Shown here piece by piece: positions 25,236 through 33,910 of a stretch of DNA of 64,000 nucleotides (positions within the stretch are counted from its first letter, which is position 1; each line of letters begins with the position of its first letter). A program made the translations under genes and the position numbers. The notes below the pieces were generated by a model. The model was not told the origin of the DNA and did no database searches. It saw only the letters and a list, made by a program, of their open reading frames with translations. Origin of the DNA: Flavobacterium sp. UBA7680 (GTDB lineage Bacteria > Bacteroidota > Bacteroidia > Flavobacteriales > Flavobacteriaceae); NCBI RefSeq assembly GCF_002482975.1, contig NZ_DLHA01000026.1:60763-124762 (forward strand), in the 5' to 3' direction.

Positions 25236-25333
25236 TGGTGTAGAAATTATTAGATATCAGATTGTTATGGTTTAGTGTTTTGAAAAACAACAAACGATTC
25301 AATTGTTTCTAATGAAAATTAAAAACCACAGCT

Positions 25334-26935
25334 ATGAAAAACCAAATTGAAATTACCGAAACGGCAATGGAATTTTTAGCCGAAAAGAAGCTTCGTTATC
25401 CAAAGATCTGGACAGAAGAAGCGATTTTTTTTATAACTGAATTGCATAGAAAATTCGAATCACAACGAAAACTATTGCTTTTACAGCGCGACCAAAAACA
25501 AGTCACTTTTGATCAGGGAATCATGCCGACTTTTATTCCGGAAACGAAGAATATCAGAGAAGGTAATTGGACAGCTGCCGAAACTCCAAAAGATTTATTG
25601 GACAGAAGAGTAGAGATTACAGGTCCGGTTGATCGTAAAATGATTATCAATGCTTTGAATTCGGGTGCGAAAACTTTTATGGCCGATTTTGAAGACAGCA
25701 CTTCGCCAACCTGGCAAAATTTGATGGAAGGCCAGCTGAATTTAATCGATGCAGTCAACAAAACAATTACGTATACCGATTTGGTGAAGCAAAAATCCTA
25801 TCATTTAAATGAAAAAATCGCAACGCTAATTGTTCGTCCAAGAGGTTTGCATTTGCCGGAAAAGCATCTTTTAATTGAAGGAAATGAAGTTTCGGGTTCT
25901 TTGGTAGATTTTGGATTGTATGTTTTTCATAATCATAAACGACTTTTAGAAAACAATTCAGGACCGTATTTCTACATTCCGAAATTAGAACATTATCTGG
26001 AAGCACGCTGGTGGAATAATGTAATTGATTTTACCGAGGATTATTTGAAACTGAAACGAGGAACGATAAAAGTGACGGTTTTAATTGAAACCATAACAGC
26101 AAGCTTTCAGCTGGATGAAATCATTTATGAATTGAAAGAACATATCGTTGGTTTGAACTGCGGACGCTGGGATTATATTTTCTCATACATCAAGAAATTC
26201 CGCAAAAATCCAAAATTCATTGTTCCAGATCGCGATCAGGTAAATATGACTTCGCCTTTTATGAATGCTTATTCAAATTTGGTTATTCAAAGATGCCATA
26301 AACGTGGAATTCATGCGATTGGCGGAATGGCAGCGCAGATTCCGATTCGAAATAATGAAGAAGCCAATGCAGTCGCTTTCGCAAAAGTAAAAACCGATAA
26401 AGAGCGCGAAGTTAAAAACGGACACGACGGAACCTGGGTGGCGCATCCGGATTTGGTTGTATTGGCAAAAGAAATTTTCGATAAAGGAATGCCGACTCCA
26501 AATCAAATTCATATACAAAGAGAACATCGAAAAATTACAGAAGCTGATTTGATTGAACCACCAATTGGAATCATTACTGAAAATGGCGTTCGAAAAAATA
26601 TCAATGTTGGAGTTTTGTATCTGGCTTCATGGCTAAACGGGCAAGGCGCCGCTGCATTGCATAATTTGATGGAAGATGCTGCAACAGCCGAAATTTCGAG
26701 ATCGCAATTGTGGCAATGGCTTCAGAATAAAGTGGTTTTAGATAATGGACAAAAATTAGATTTGGCTTATTATCATGAATTGGCTTTAGATGAATTCAGA
26801 AAAATAAAAGAAGAACTGGGAGAAGAAAATCACGAAAAACAACAATTTCCATTGGCTGAAAAAGTACTGGAAAGATTAGTTGTAAATACTGATTTCGTTG
26901 ACTTTTTGACTATTCCGTGTTACAAATATTTGTAA
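25334..26935 (+). CDS. aceB: Malate synthase (A type)
   Basis: 533 residues, typical of malate synthase A. It condenses glyoxylate and acetyl-CoA to malate, the second step of the glyoxylate shunt. Signatures include FMADFEDSTSPTWQN, VTVLIETITASFQLDEI, LNCGRWDYIFS and GIHAIGGMAAQIP starting at residue 325, with the later NGHDGTWVAHPDL and GQGAAALHNLMEDAATAE. aceA follows 140 bases downstream with a palindromic repeat between, so the two may be one unit or have separate control. It allows growth on acetate or fatty acids. Confidence 0.96.
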   Translation: MKNQIEITETAMEFLAEKKLRYPKIWTEEAIFFITELHRKFESQRKLLLLQRDQKQVTFDQGIMPTFIPETKNIREGNWTAAETPKDLLDRRVEITGPVDRKMIINALNSGAKTFMADFEDSTSPTWQNLMEGQLNLIDAVNKTITYTDLVKQKSYHLNEKIATLIVRPRGLHLPEKHLLIEGNEVSGSLVDFGLYVFHNHKRLLENNSGPYFYIPKLEHYLEARWWNNVIDFTEDYLKLKRGTIKVTVLIETITASFQLDEIIYELKEHIVGLNCGRWDYIFSYIKKFRKNPKFIVPDRDQVNMTSPFMNAYSNLVIQRCHKRGIHAIGGMAAQIPIRNNEEANAVAFAKVKTDKEREVKNGHDGTWVAHPDLVVLAKEIFDKGMPTPNQIHIQREHRKITEADLIEPPIGIITENGVRKNINVGVLYLASWLNGQGAAALHNLMEDAATAEISRSQLWQWLQNKVVLDNGQKLDLAYYHELALDEFRKIKEELGEENHEKQQFPLAEKVLERLVVNTDFVDFLTIPCYKYL

Positions 26936-26948
26936 AAGAATTGATTAG

Positions 26949-27035
26949 AATTCCTGCAAGGTTTTCAAAACCTTGTAGGTATCATGATCGTAATTACAAA
27001 TACCTACAAGGTCAAAAAAAGACCTTGCAGGAAAT
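26949..27035. repeat. Nested inverted repeat between aceB and aceA
   Basis: Left part (26949-26982) and right part (27000-27035) are near-complementary, each itself built from an internal palindrome around CAAGGTTTTCAAAACCTTG or its equivalent. The same kind of ACCTTGTAGG unit is a dispersed repeat in flavobacteria as far as I know. It may attenuate read-through. Confidence 0.75.
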
Positions 27036-27075
27036 TAAAAACACCTATTACTTACTAACCACTTAAACTATACTT

Positions 27076-28356
27076 ATGAAAACAACAGAAGACAGAATTC
27101 AGGAATTGATTAACGATTGGATAACGAACCCAAGATGGAAAGGTGTTGAACGTCCTTATACTGCAAGTGAAGTAGTTGAACTTCAGGGTTCATATCATAT
27201 TGAGCATTCTATTGCGAAAATGGGAGCGCAAAAATTATGGAAAAAGTTAAAAAGTCAGGATTATGTAGCTGGTTTGGGGGCGTTGACTGGAAATCAGGCG
27301 ATTCAGGAAGTTGATGCGGGTTTAGAAGCGATTTATTTAAGCGGATGGCAGGTTGCTGCTGATGCAAATCTGGCGGGCGAAATGTACCCTGACCAATCAC
27401 TTTATCCGGTAAACAGCGTTCCGATGGTGGTAAAAAAGATCAACAACGCTTTATTGCGTGCGGATCAGATTCAAACTGTAAATAAAATTGAAGATAAAAA
27501 AGATTATTTGGTTCCAATTGTAGCTGATGCCGAAGCGGGTTTTGGAGGAAACTTAAATGCTTTCGAATTAATGAAATCTATGATTGAAGCGGGAGCTTCT
27601 GGAGTTCATTTTGAAGATCAATTAAGTTCTGCTAAAAAATGCGGACACTTGGGCGGAAAGGTTTTGGTTCCAACTCAGGAAGCGATCAATAAATTAATTG
27701 CAGCGCGTTTGGCAGCAGATGTTATGGGCGTTTCAACTTTAATCGTTGCCAGAACAGATGCGGAGGCAGCTAATTTATTAACGAGTGATGCAGATCCAAG
27801 AGATAGGAAATTCTTAACTGGTGAAAAAACGGACGAAGGCTTTTTCTACGTTAAAAACGGAATCGAGCAGGGAATCGCAAGGGGTTTGAGCTATGCACCT
27901 TACGCTGATTTAATTTGGATGGAAACCAGTAATCCGGATTTAGAATTTGCAAGAAAGTTTGCAACGGCTATGAAAAAAGAATTCCCGGATAAAATGCTGG
28001 CTTACAATTGTTCTCCGTCTTTTAATTGGGCTGCGAAATTAACGGTTGCCGAAATGGAAACGTTTAGAGAAGATTTAGCAGCAATGGGTTATAAATTCCA
28101 GTTCATCACTTTGGCAGGATTCCACGCTTTGAATACGAGTATGTTTGAATTGTCTAAAGCATATAAAGAACGCGGAATGGCAGGATATTCTGAGTTGCAG
28201 GAACGAGAATTTGCTTTACAGAAAAACGGATTCAGAGCGGTAAAACATCAGGCTTTTGTTGGAACTTCTTATTTCGACGCAGTTCAAAATACGGTTATGA
28301 TAGGAAGATCTTCAATAACAGCAATGAAACATTCTACTGAGGTTGAGCAATTTTAA
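27076..28356 (+). CDS. aceA: Isocitrate lyase
   Basis: 426 residues, the usual bacterial length. It splits isocitrate into succinate and glyoxylate, the first step of the glyoxylate shunt. The catalytic cysteine C189 lies in the invariant KKCGHLGGK, and VADAEAGFGG, IEAGASGVHFEDQ and ARTDAEAANLL are intact. A strong terminator follows. The gene completes the shunt with aceB, next to a RamB-like regulator. Confidence 0.97.
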   Translation: MKTTEDRIQELINDWITNPRWKGVERPYTASEVVELQGSYHIEHSIAKMGAQKLWKKLKSQDYVAGLGALTGNQAIQEVDAGLEAIYLSGWQVAADANLAGEMYPDQSLYPVNSVPMVVKKINNALLRADQIQTVNKIEDKKDYLVPIVADAEAGFGGNLNAFELMKSMIEAGASGVHFEDQLSSAKKCGHLGGKVLVPTQEAINKLIAARLAADVMGVSTLIVARTDAEAANLLTSDADPRDRKFLTGEKTDEGFFYVKNGIEQGIARGLSYAPYADLIWMETSNPDLEFARKFATAMKKEFPDKMLAYNCSPSFNWAAKLTVAEMETFREDLAAMGYKFQFITLAGFHALNTSMFELSKAYKERGMAGYSELQEREFALQKNGFRAVKHQAFVGTSYFDAVQNTVMIGRSSITAMKHSTEVEQF

Positions 28357-28364
28357 TTCACTAT

Positions 28365-28395
28365 ACACGGTTCGTTTTTGAGCCGTGTTTTTTTT
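28365..28395 (+). terminator. Terminator after aceA
   Basis: ACACGG (28365-28370) pairs with CCGTGT (28383-28388), extended by TC/GA, followed by a run of eight or more T. Confidence 0.8.
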
Positions 28396-28554
28396 GCCAC
28401 AGATTTTACAGATTAAAAGGATTAAAAAAATGTTGCCACGAATTACACAAATTTTCACGAATTTTATTTTAATTTTTAAATCAATTAATTCGTGAAAATT
28501 TGTGTAATTCGTGGCGAAAAAAAAATCCTTTTTAATCCTTTTAATCTGTGGCAA
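28394..28554. repeat. Very long inverted repeat, arms about 70 bases
   Basis: Left arm 28394-28463 and right arm 28487-28554 are almost complementary, with a 23-base centre. Each arm includes GCCACAGATTTTACAGATTA or its complement and the unit TTGCCACGAATTACACAAAT. A shorter relative is at 55134-55224. The Crp/Fnr gene ends 10 bases away. Confidence 0.85.
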
Positions 28555-28563
28555 AAGAAAAAC

Positions 28564-29139
28564 TTATTTCTTCAAAAGTCTAGCTTTCATTTTACTGAAA
28601 AATTCGGGTGTTACGCCAATGAAAGAAGCGATTTGTTTTTGAGGAACTTTGTGGACTAATGTTCCGTATTTCTTAGTGAATTTTTCAAAACGCTCTTCGG
28701 CAGGTAAACTTAAATTGTCCATTAATCGCTGTTGATTAGCGACCAATGAATTTTCAATTAGAATTCTAAAAAAGCGTTCCAGTTTTGGAATCTCAATAAA
28801 CAATTGATCCTGATTTTCTTTGGATAAAGAAACAACTTCGGCTTCTTCCAGAACTTCAATAAAAAGCTGTCCCGGTTTTTGCGAAAAATAACTGTACATG
28901 TCGCTCATCCACCAGCCTTCGCAGGCAAATGATAAAACATGTTCAACAATATTATCGTTGATATTGAAACTTCTTAAAATTCCTGAGTTTACAAAATAAG
29001 AATGTTTGCAGACTTCGCCGGCATTTAATAGAATCGTTTTTGCTTTATAAGTATTTGTTTCTAGTTTAGATAAAAAAAGTGCTTGTTCCTCTGGTGTCAA
29101 AGAAACATGTTTGGCAATATTTTCAAGAATTAATGCCAT
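28564..29139 (-). CDS. Crp/Fnr family transcriptional regulator
   Basis: 191 residues. A cyclic-nucleotide-binding-like beta-barrel fills about residues 15-125. Within it, NAGEVCKHSYFVNSGILR is the usual first strands. The C-terminal helix-turn-helix is about 163-190 (VPQKQIASFIGVTPEFFSKM). The cysteine set of oxygen-sensing FNR is absent, so an iron-sulfur sensor is unlikely. It is the last gene of the purT unit and its ATG overlaps the preceding stop by one base (TAATG), which suggests translational coupling. Targets unknown. The CTTAA-N6-TTAAG sites before yceI and pirin have the geometry such a protein would use. Confidence 0.9.
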   Translation of the reverse strand: MALILENIAKHVSLTPEEQALFLSKLETNTYKAKTILLNAGEVCKHSYFVNSGILRSFNINDNIVEHVLSFACEGWWMSDMYSYFSQKPGQLFIEVLEEAEVVSLSKENQDQLFIEIPKLERFFRILIENSLVANQQRLMDNLSLPAEERFEKFTKKYGTLVHKVPQKQIASFIGVTPEFFSKMKARLLKK

Positions 29140-29456
29140 TATTTTTCGTTTACTAGAGTGAATGAAGTCGCTTTAAATCTATTATTTACGATTTCTCCAG
29201 TAACTAAAGCTTTGCTGATTGCATTGCAAAAACCTTTTTCTGAATGTGCATCGCCGTGATCGTGAATAGTAGTTCCATCAACGAAATATGTTTTTCCATC
29301 AATACGAACCGCTAAATCACAGCTTTTACCTTTCATTCCGAATTGACATTCTCCACAAGAAGCTTCAACAATTGTTGGTTTATCGATTACTTTTTTAGAT
29401 TGAGCCTGAGCTGCAATTCCAATAAACAGGAAAAGCACGAATATAATTTTTTTCAT
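29139..29456 (-). CDS. DUF6370-like exported cysteine/histidine protein
   Basis: 105 residues. Signal peptide 1-18 (AQAQ). The mature part carries C34 and C37 (CGEC), C46, H65, H67, H71 and C77, with the motif FGMKGKSCDLAVRIDGKTYF. This dense cysteine and histidine content suggests metal binding. It resembles the DUF6370 family by the CGxCQFGMKGK pattern. Function unknown, periplasmic. The start is 3 bases after the purT stop, and the stop overlaps the Crp/Fnr start by one base, so the three genes form a tight operon. Confidence 0.75.
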   Translation of the reverse strand: MKKIIFVLFLFIGIAAQAQSKKVIDKPTIVEASCGECQFGMKGKSCDLAVRIDGKTYFVDGTTIHDHGDAHSEKGFCNAISKALVTGEIVNNRFKATSFTLVNEK

Positions 29457-29459
29457 TTT

Positions 29460-30620
29460 TTATGAATTTACAGTTATTAATTTTGCCGTTTCTTTGGCGC
29501 GTTCGGTTACTTTTTCGATTGGAGTTGATAAAGAATCTTGAGCTAAAACAACTCCCATTCGGCGATATGGTCTTGAAGTTGGTTTGCCGAAAATCCTGAA
29601 ATCGGTTTTTGGTAAAGCGGTTACTTTTTCTATTCCGGTAAAAGTTGGATTTGTTGAATCTTCAGATGCTAAAATTACGGCACTTGCTCCGGCTTTTTCT
29701 AATGTAATTTCAAAAATAGGGAGACTTAAAATAGCTCTTAAGTGCAATTCGAATTCATTAAAATTCTGAGTTCCTGCTAAAGTTACCATTCCGGTATCAT
29801 GCGGACGAGGAGAAAGTTCAGAGAAATAAACGCCTTCTTTTGTTAGGAAAAATTCAACACCAAAAAGTCCGGCTCCTCCAAGCGCTTCCGTAATTTTTTC
29901 AGCCATATCCTGCGCCTCGTATAAATCGGCTTCAGAAACTTGTGCCGGCTGCCAGCTTTCCTGATAATCACCACGTTCTTGTCTGTGACCAATTGGAGCG
30001 CAAAACAATGTTGGATTATTATTTTGAGTAATCGTTAAAAGTGTAATTTCAGAATCAAAATCAACAAAAGCCTCTACAATGACTTCAATAACATCGCCAC
30101 GCGAACCTGCAACGGCATATTGCCAGGCTTTTTCGATATCACTTTCTGTTTTGATTGTCGATTGCCCTTTTCCAGATGAAGACATTAAAGGTTTTACTAC
30201 GCACGGAATTCCAACTTCCTGAACGGCTTTTTGAAGTTCTTCGGCCGAAGTTGCATATTGATATTTTGCTGTTTTTAATCCGAGTTCTTTCGCGGCTAAA
30301 TCACGAATGGCTTTACGGTTCATAGTAAAGTTTGCCGCTTTCGCTGATGGAACAACGGTGATTCCTTGTTTTTCGTAATCGTAGAAACGTTCGGTGCGAA
30401 TGGCTTCTATTTCAGGGACTATAAAATCTGGTTTGTGTTTGGCTACGATTCTGTCAAGAGCTTCACCGTCGAGCATATTAATGACTTCAAAACCGTGTGC
30501 AACCTGCATGGCGGGTGCATTTTCGTAACTATCAACAGCAATTATGGTTTGTCCGATTCGTTGTGCGGCTATGACAAATTCTTTGCCTAATTCGCCTGAA
30601 CCCAGGAGTAGTATTTTCAT
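29460..30620 (-). CDS. purT: Formate-dependent phosphoribosylglycinamide formyltransferase
   Basis: 386 residues. An ATP-grasp enzyme that makes formyl-GAR from GAR, formate and ATP in purine synthesis, the folate-independent alternative to PurN. The start GSGELGKEFVIAAQRIG, the ATP-grasp loop PLMSSSGKGQS (residues about 167-177), VEAFVDFDSEITLL and LSPRPHDTGMVTLA are characteristic. First gene of a three-gene operon with the DUF6370-like and Crp/Fnr genes. A 7/8 -7 box (TACTTTTA, minus strand) lies at 30648-30655. Confidence 0.96.
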   Translation of the reverse strand: MKILLLGSGELGKEFVIAAQRIGQTIIAVDSYENAPAMQVAHGFEVINMLDGEALDRIVAKHKPDFIVPEIEAIRTERFYDYEKQGITVVPSAKAANFTMNRKAIRDLAAKELGLKTAKYQYATSAEELQKAVQEVGIPCVVKPLMSSSGKGQSTIKTESDIEKAWQYAVAGSRGDVIEVIVEAFVDFDSEITLLTITQNNNPTLFCAPIGHRQERGDYQESWQPAQVSEADLYEAQDMAEKITEALGGAGLFGVEFFLTKEGVYFSELSPRPHDTGMVTLAGTQNFNEFELHLRAILSLPIFEITLEKAGASAVILASEDSTNPTFTGIEKVTALPKTDFRIFGKPTSRPYRRMGVVLAQDSLSTPIEKVTERAKETAKLITVNS

Positions 30621-30699
30621 TTTGGAATTTTGTAAATAATGGAGTAGTAAAAGTAGGGAAAAATGTTTTTAACCGCAAAGCCTATTCGCATGGATTGGT

Positions 30700-30725
30700 G
30701 TAGAGACGACTGCAGTGCGTCTGCG
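30700..30725. repeat. Palindromic repeat around CTGCAG, copy 3
   Basis: GTAGAGACGACTGCAGTGCG, then TCTGCG; third member of the family at 18575 and 18994. It has one base missing in the left arm compared with the others. Confidence 0.7.
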
Positions 30726-30735
30726 TAATCTAGGT

Positions 30736-30779
30736 TTAACCGCAAAGTTCGCAAAGGATTTACGCAAAGAACGCAAGGT
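30736..30779. repeat. Tandem CGCAAAG-type repeats
   Basis: AACCGCAAAGTTCGCAAAGG, then ATTTACGCAAAGAACGCAAG. Related CTTTGCG units recur at 31719-31803 and near 53730 and 54200, all intergenic. Confidence 0.6.
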
Positions 30780-30864
30780 ATTGATGTTAAGGAAGAAGGC
30801 GGAGGTTCGCAAAGTATCTCACGTAGATTTTGGAGATTCGGCTGATTTAATTTTTTTTAGGATA

Positions 30865-30993
30865 AATTGCCTCCGGCTTTAGCTGGAGGAAGTTAATAGA
30901 TTAAAAGAGAGGCTTTAGCCAAAATTCTTGTTTTTTGGCTAAAGCCTAATTGGGAGATTCCTTTTTGACCTCCAGCTAAAGCTGAAGGCAATT
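30865..30993. repeat. Nested inverted repeat with CTTTAGC units
   Basis: Outer arms 30865-30889 and 30969-30993 contain CCTCCGGCTTTAGCTGGAGG and its near-complement. Inner arms 30910-30924 and 30931-30947 are AGGCTTTAGCCAAAA and its complement. It lies directly after the stop of the membrane protein. The 377-base gap 30621-30997 consists of this and the two preceding repeats, with no gene seen. Confidence 0.85.
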
Positions 30994-30997
30994 CAAT

Positions 30998-31471
30998 TCA
31001 AGATTGGGTATTTTGGTTTAGTTTTATAATTATTAAACTGGCGATAAAATTTAAAACCATTAATACAAATGATAGAAATAAGATCATTAGCATTGAAAAT
31101 AAAATTTGATAAGGAATTTGTGTGTTAAATACAGATGAAATTCCGTTTACGAATAATCCGATAATATATATTGTAAAAAGAGCGGTTATAATTTTTGAAC
31201 TTACTCCAAAAGAAAATTGGGAGCAAGCTTTGAAAAAATGTATTTGATTTAATGATGAGTTTATTTTTTTAGCGGTATTCCAAAATAGAAAAACTATAAA
31301 AATCGGAAATAAAATTCCCCAGAAAATTGGATTCCAAAACATACCGAAATCACATATTTGAATACATAAATCGATGAAATAACTATCCGAAAATATTAAT
31401 AATGGAAAAAAAGCGGTCACAAAAATTCCACTAATAATTGCATGTTTTTGAATGTCATTTTTGGTTTCCAT
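30998..31471 (-). CDS. Hypothetical four-helix membrane protein
   Basis: 157 residues. Four hydrophobic segments are visible: ISGIFVTAFFPLLIFS (about 14-29), IFWGILFPIFIVFLFW (about 49-64), KIITALFTIYIIGLFV (about 93-108) and QILFSMLMILFLSFVLMVLN (about 122-141). Polar loops are short and carry no conserved catalytic pattern. I recognise no family. Its downstream and upstream gaps are filled with dispersed repeats and there is no neighbour on the same strand close by. Gene is probably real because the frame is full-length with a natural ATG and TGA. Confidence 0.65.
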   Translation of the reverse strand: METKNDIQKHAIISGIFVTAFFPLLIFSDSYFIDLCIQICDFGMFWNPIFWGILFPIFIVFLFWNTAKKINSSLNQIHFFKACSQFSFGVSSKIITALFTIYIIGLFVNGISSVFNTQIPYQILFSMLMILFLSFVLMVLNFIASLIIIKLNQNTQS

Positions 31472-31588
31472 TTAAATTTAGTTTGAAGAGTAAAGATAAA
31501 AAATGGAATTTATTCTCACGCAGATTTTGGAGATTCAGGAGATTTAATTTGATTGGAATTTAATTTTTACATAAAGTAATCATACAGT

Positions 31589-31690
31589 TTGTCATTTCGA
31601 GGAACGAGAAATCTTCGTGAGAAGCTCGACAAAGATTGACCAATTGTAACGGAGTTACTTGCGAAGATTTCTCCTTCGTCGAAATGACAA
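31589..31690. repeat. Dispersed inverted repeat (GTCATTTCGA family)
   Basis: Left arm 31589-31617 (TGTCATTTCGAGGAACGAGA...) and right arm 31662-31690 are imperfect complements. A degenerate half copy lies at 23235-23265. Widespread in Bacteroidota as far as I know. Confidence 0.8.
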
Positions 31691-31719
31691 GATTGTGGGA
31701 AATAGCAGGATTAAAAAAA

Positions 31720-31754
31720 GGTTCGCAAAGATTTTAAAATAATCTTTGCGAACC
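31720..31754. repeat. Perfect inverted repeat GGTTCGCAAAGATT
   Basis: GGTTCGCAAAGATT and AATCTTTGCGAACC around a 7-base centre, within a run of CTTTGCG repeats that extends to 31803. It may terminate the U32 gene transcript. No gene is seen in 31472-31807. Confidence 0.75.
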
Positions 31755-31807
31755 TTTGCGTATTTCTTTGTGCTCTTTGCAGTAAAAAAACCTTTGCGGT
31801 TAAACTT

Positions 31808-33682
31808 TTAATGAAAATGATCTTCTTCAATTTCAAATTCAGCATCTTTTTCCCAAATTTCCATTTCGCAGGGTTTACAGTTGAATTTTAATTTGTATTC
31901 AAGTTCACCTTGTTTTAATACTAATGGTTCTTTTACCTTAACACCAACTATATCTTTTTGGTGTATCGGACATTTTTTTAATTCGTATTTGATGCAATAT
32001 TTCGTTGTCATTACACGAGATTTTCCTGGATCCCATTGTAATTCGAAAGCTTTTTCGATTTCAGTAACACCGTGACGTTCGTAGAATTTACGAGCCGTTT
32101 TGTTCGAAACGTTGTACATGAAATCCAATTTAGTTTCAGGATACGGATGTGACGTTTTTACCATTTGGTGTTCCTCACGTTTGTAATTTGCCAAACGAAT
32201 TTCAGTCAACTGATCGTAAACTGTTCTTCGCATTTCATTGATTTTGGAAATAGGAAGGAACCAGTTTTGAGAAAACATAATGTTGATTTCATTAGCAGTA
32301 TAAGGCGTAAAACCTGTTTTTGCTAATTGTGTTTTAATATTTTCTTCAATTGATTCGCCAGTTTTTGTCTGCTCTTTTGCATGTTCTAAATTAACGATGC
32401 TTACATTTCCGTCTTCGTCGGTTGCGATTAATTCGAAACCATTTTCAGTTTCTGTAAGTAGTAAAGTTGTGCTTAATTTACGAACAGCGCTATCTTCTCT
32501 TTCTACAATTTTGATGAAAGCAGCGTCGTTATTTCTGTAGATGAAAGTTCCGTCTTTTACTTCTTTTAGAACGTTTGGATAAATTTTGCCGTTTTCGGCT
32601 TTGTTTACGTAAATTCCGTCCGCCTCATTATTTTCGTTGATGAAACAAAGTCCGTCACCGTTATTTAATAATTCACCGTTTTCAATCTCGTAAGCGTTTC
32701 CAACAGTTTTAATTAATTTACCAATATATTGTCCTTTTGATTTTGGGCTTTCCCAAGAACCAATAGAGCTGTGTCTTTCGTTTACGAAATAGTCCGTATA
32801 GCCACGATTGAAGGTTCTGTTTAAAGAAGAATCAAAAGTATAAGTACAAGTTCCCGAAGAAGCTTTCATGTATTTTTCGCTTCCTTCGCCTTCTAAATAA
32901 CTGTCTAGTTTTTGACGTAAATAAGACACGTTATTTTTTACATAAACAACATCTTTCAATCGACCTTCGATTTTGAAAGAAACAATTCCAACTTCAATTA
33001 AATTCGGGATCTGTTCTGAAATATCTAAATCTTTAATCGAAAGTAAGTGACTATTTTTGATTAGTGTTTCTCCGTTTCCGTCGATTAAGTTATAAGGTAA
33101 ACGACAGTTTTGTGCGCAAGAACCACGATTGGCGCTGCGTTCTCCGTTGGCCACACTCATATAACAGTTTCCGCTAAAAGAAACACATAAAGCTCCAGTT
33201 ACGAAAAACTCTAACTCAACATCGGCGTGGTCGTAAATTGTTTTAATTTGATGTAGGTTTAATTCGCGGGCTAAAACCACACGTTTAATTCCGGCATCTT
33301 TAAGGAATTTAATTTTATCGGCATCACGATTATTGGCTTGTGTGCTGGCGTGAAGTACGATAGGAGGTAGCTCCATTTCCATAATGGCCATATCTTGAAT
33401 AATCAGGGCGTCGACACCAATTTCGTATAACTCCCAGATCATTGTACGACAAGTTTCTAATTCATTATCGTATAAAATGGTATTCATAACAACGAAAACC
33501 TGAGCATTAAATAAATGTGCATATTGTACTAAAGCGGCAACATCTTCAATAGAATTGTTGGCGTTAGAACGTGCACCAAATTGTGGCGCACCAATATATA
33601 CTGCATCAGCACCACTGTTGATGGCTGCCATTCCTCCAATTAAATCTTTAGCAGGAGCTAATATTTCGATTTTCTTCTTCAT
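31808..33682 (-). CDS. Peptidase U32 family protein (RNA hydroxylation type)
   Basis: 624 residues. The family mark is FFVTGALCVSFSGNCYMS with C166 and C173, then C189 and C193 in RGSCAQNCRLPY. In E. coli, members of this group (TrhP, RlhA) hydroxylate tRNA uridine 34 or 23S rRNA C2501, and the four cysteines are needed. The N-terminal barrel LAPAKDLIGGMAAINSGADA and the RxNR-type stretch are intact. The C-terminus has further cysteine pairs (CIKYELKKC and CKPC). Whether the target is tRNA or rRNA cannot be told. Flanked by dispersed repeats. A 7/8 -7 box is at 33727-33734. Confidence 0.9.
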   Translation of the reverse strand: MKKKIEILAPAKDLIGGMAAINSGADAVYIGAPQFGARSNANNSIEDVAALVQYAHLFNAQVFVVMNTILYDNELETCRTMIWELYEIGVDALIIQDMAIMEMELPPIVLHASTQANNRDADKIKFLKDAGIKRVVLARELNLHQIKTIYDHADVELEFFVTGALCVSFSGNCYMSVANGERSANRGSCAQNCRLPYNLIDGNGETLIKNSHLLSIKDLDISEQIPNLIEVGIVSFKIEGRLKDVVYVKNNVSYLRQKLDSYLEGEGSEKYMKASSGTCTYTFDSSLNRTFNRGYTDYFVNERHSSIGSWESPKSKGQYIGKLIKTVGNAYEIENGELLNNGDGLCFINENNEADGIYVNKAENGKIYPNVLKEVKDGTFIYRNNDAAFIKIVEREDSAVRKLSTTLLLTETENGFELIATDEDGNVSIVNLEHAKEQTKTGESIEENIKTQLAKTGFTPYTANEINIMFSQNWFLPISKINEMRRTVYDQLTEIRLANYKREEHQMVKTSHPYPETKLDFMYNVSNKTARKFYERHGVTEIEKAFELQWDPGKSRVMTTKYCIKYELKKCPIHQKDIVGVKVKEPLVLKQGELEYKLKFNCKPCEMEIWEKDAEFEIEEDHFH

Positions 33683-33853
33683 TTCTAAAACTTTAGACTT
33701 TTGTGGTATTCCCGAAAAAAAGTGTGCAAAGGTCTTATAAATTATTTGAGTTTGCTAATGATGAAGGTATTTTTTTGAAATTGTTAACTTAATATGGAAT
33801 GAGTTAATGTTATTTTCTTAATCCGATCAGGATGTCGATATATAAAAACAAAA

Positions 33854-33885
33854 AAACTATCTGATTATTTAAACCAGATAGTTTT
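33854..33885 (-). terminator. Terminator after the DUF2383 gene
   Basis: AAACTATCTG (33854-33863) pairs with CAGATAGTTT (33875-33884) and a T-run follows on the minus strand, just past the stop at 33911. Confidence 0.85.
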
Positions 33886-33910
33886 CCTAAAATAAAAGTG
33901 TCAATAATAA

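Noticed and set aside
30725..30740. TAATCTAGGTTTAACC near the purT end as a third copy of the yceI/pirin site
   Set aside because: The symmetry is broken by an extra base, it lies within dispersed repeats and is not at a promoter.
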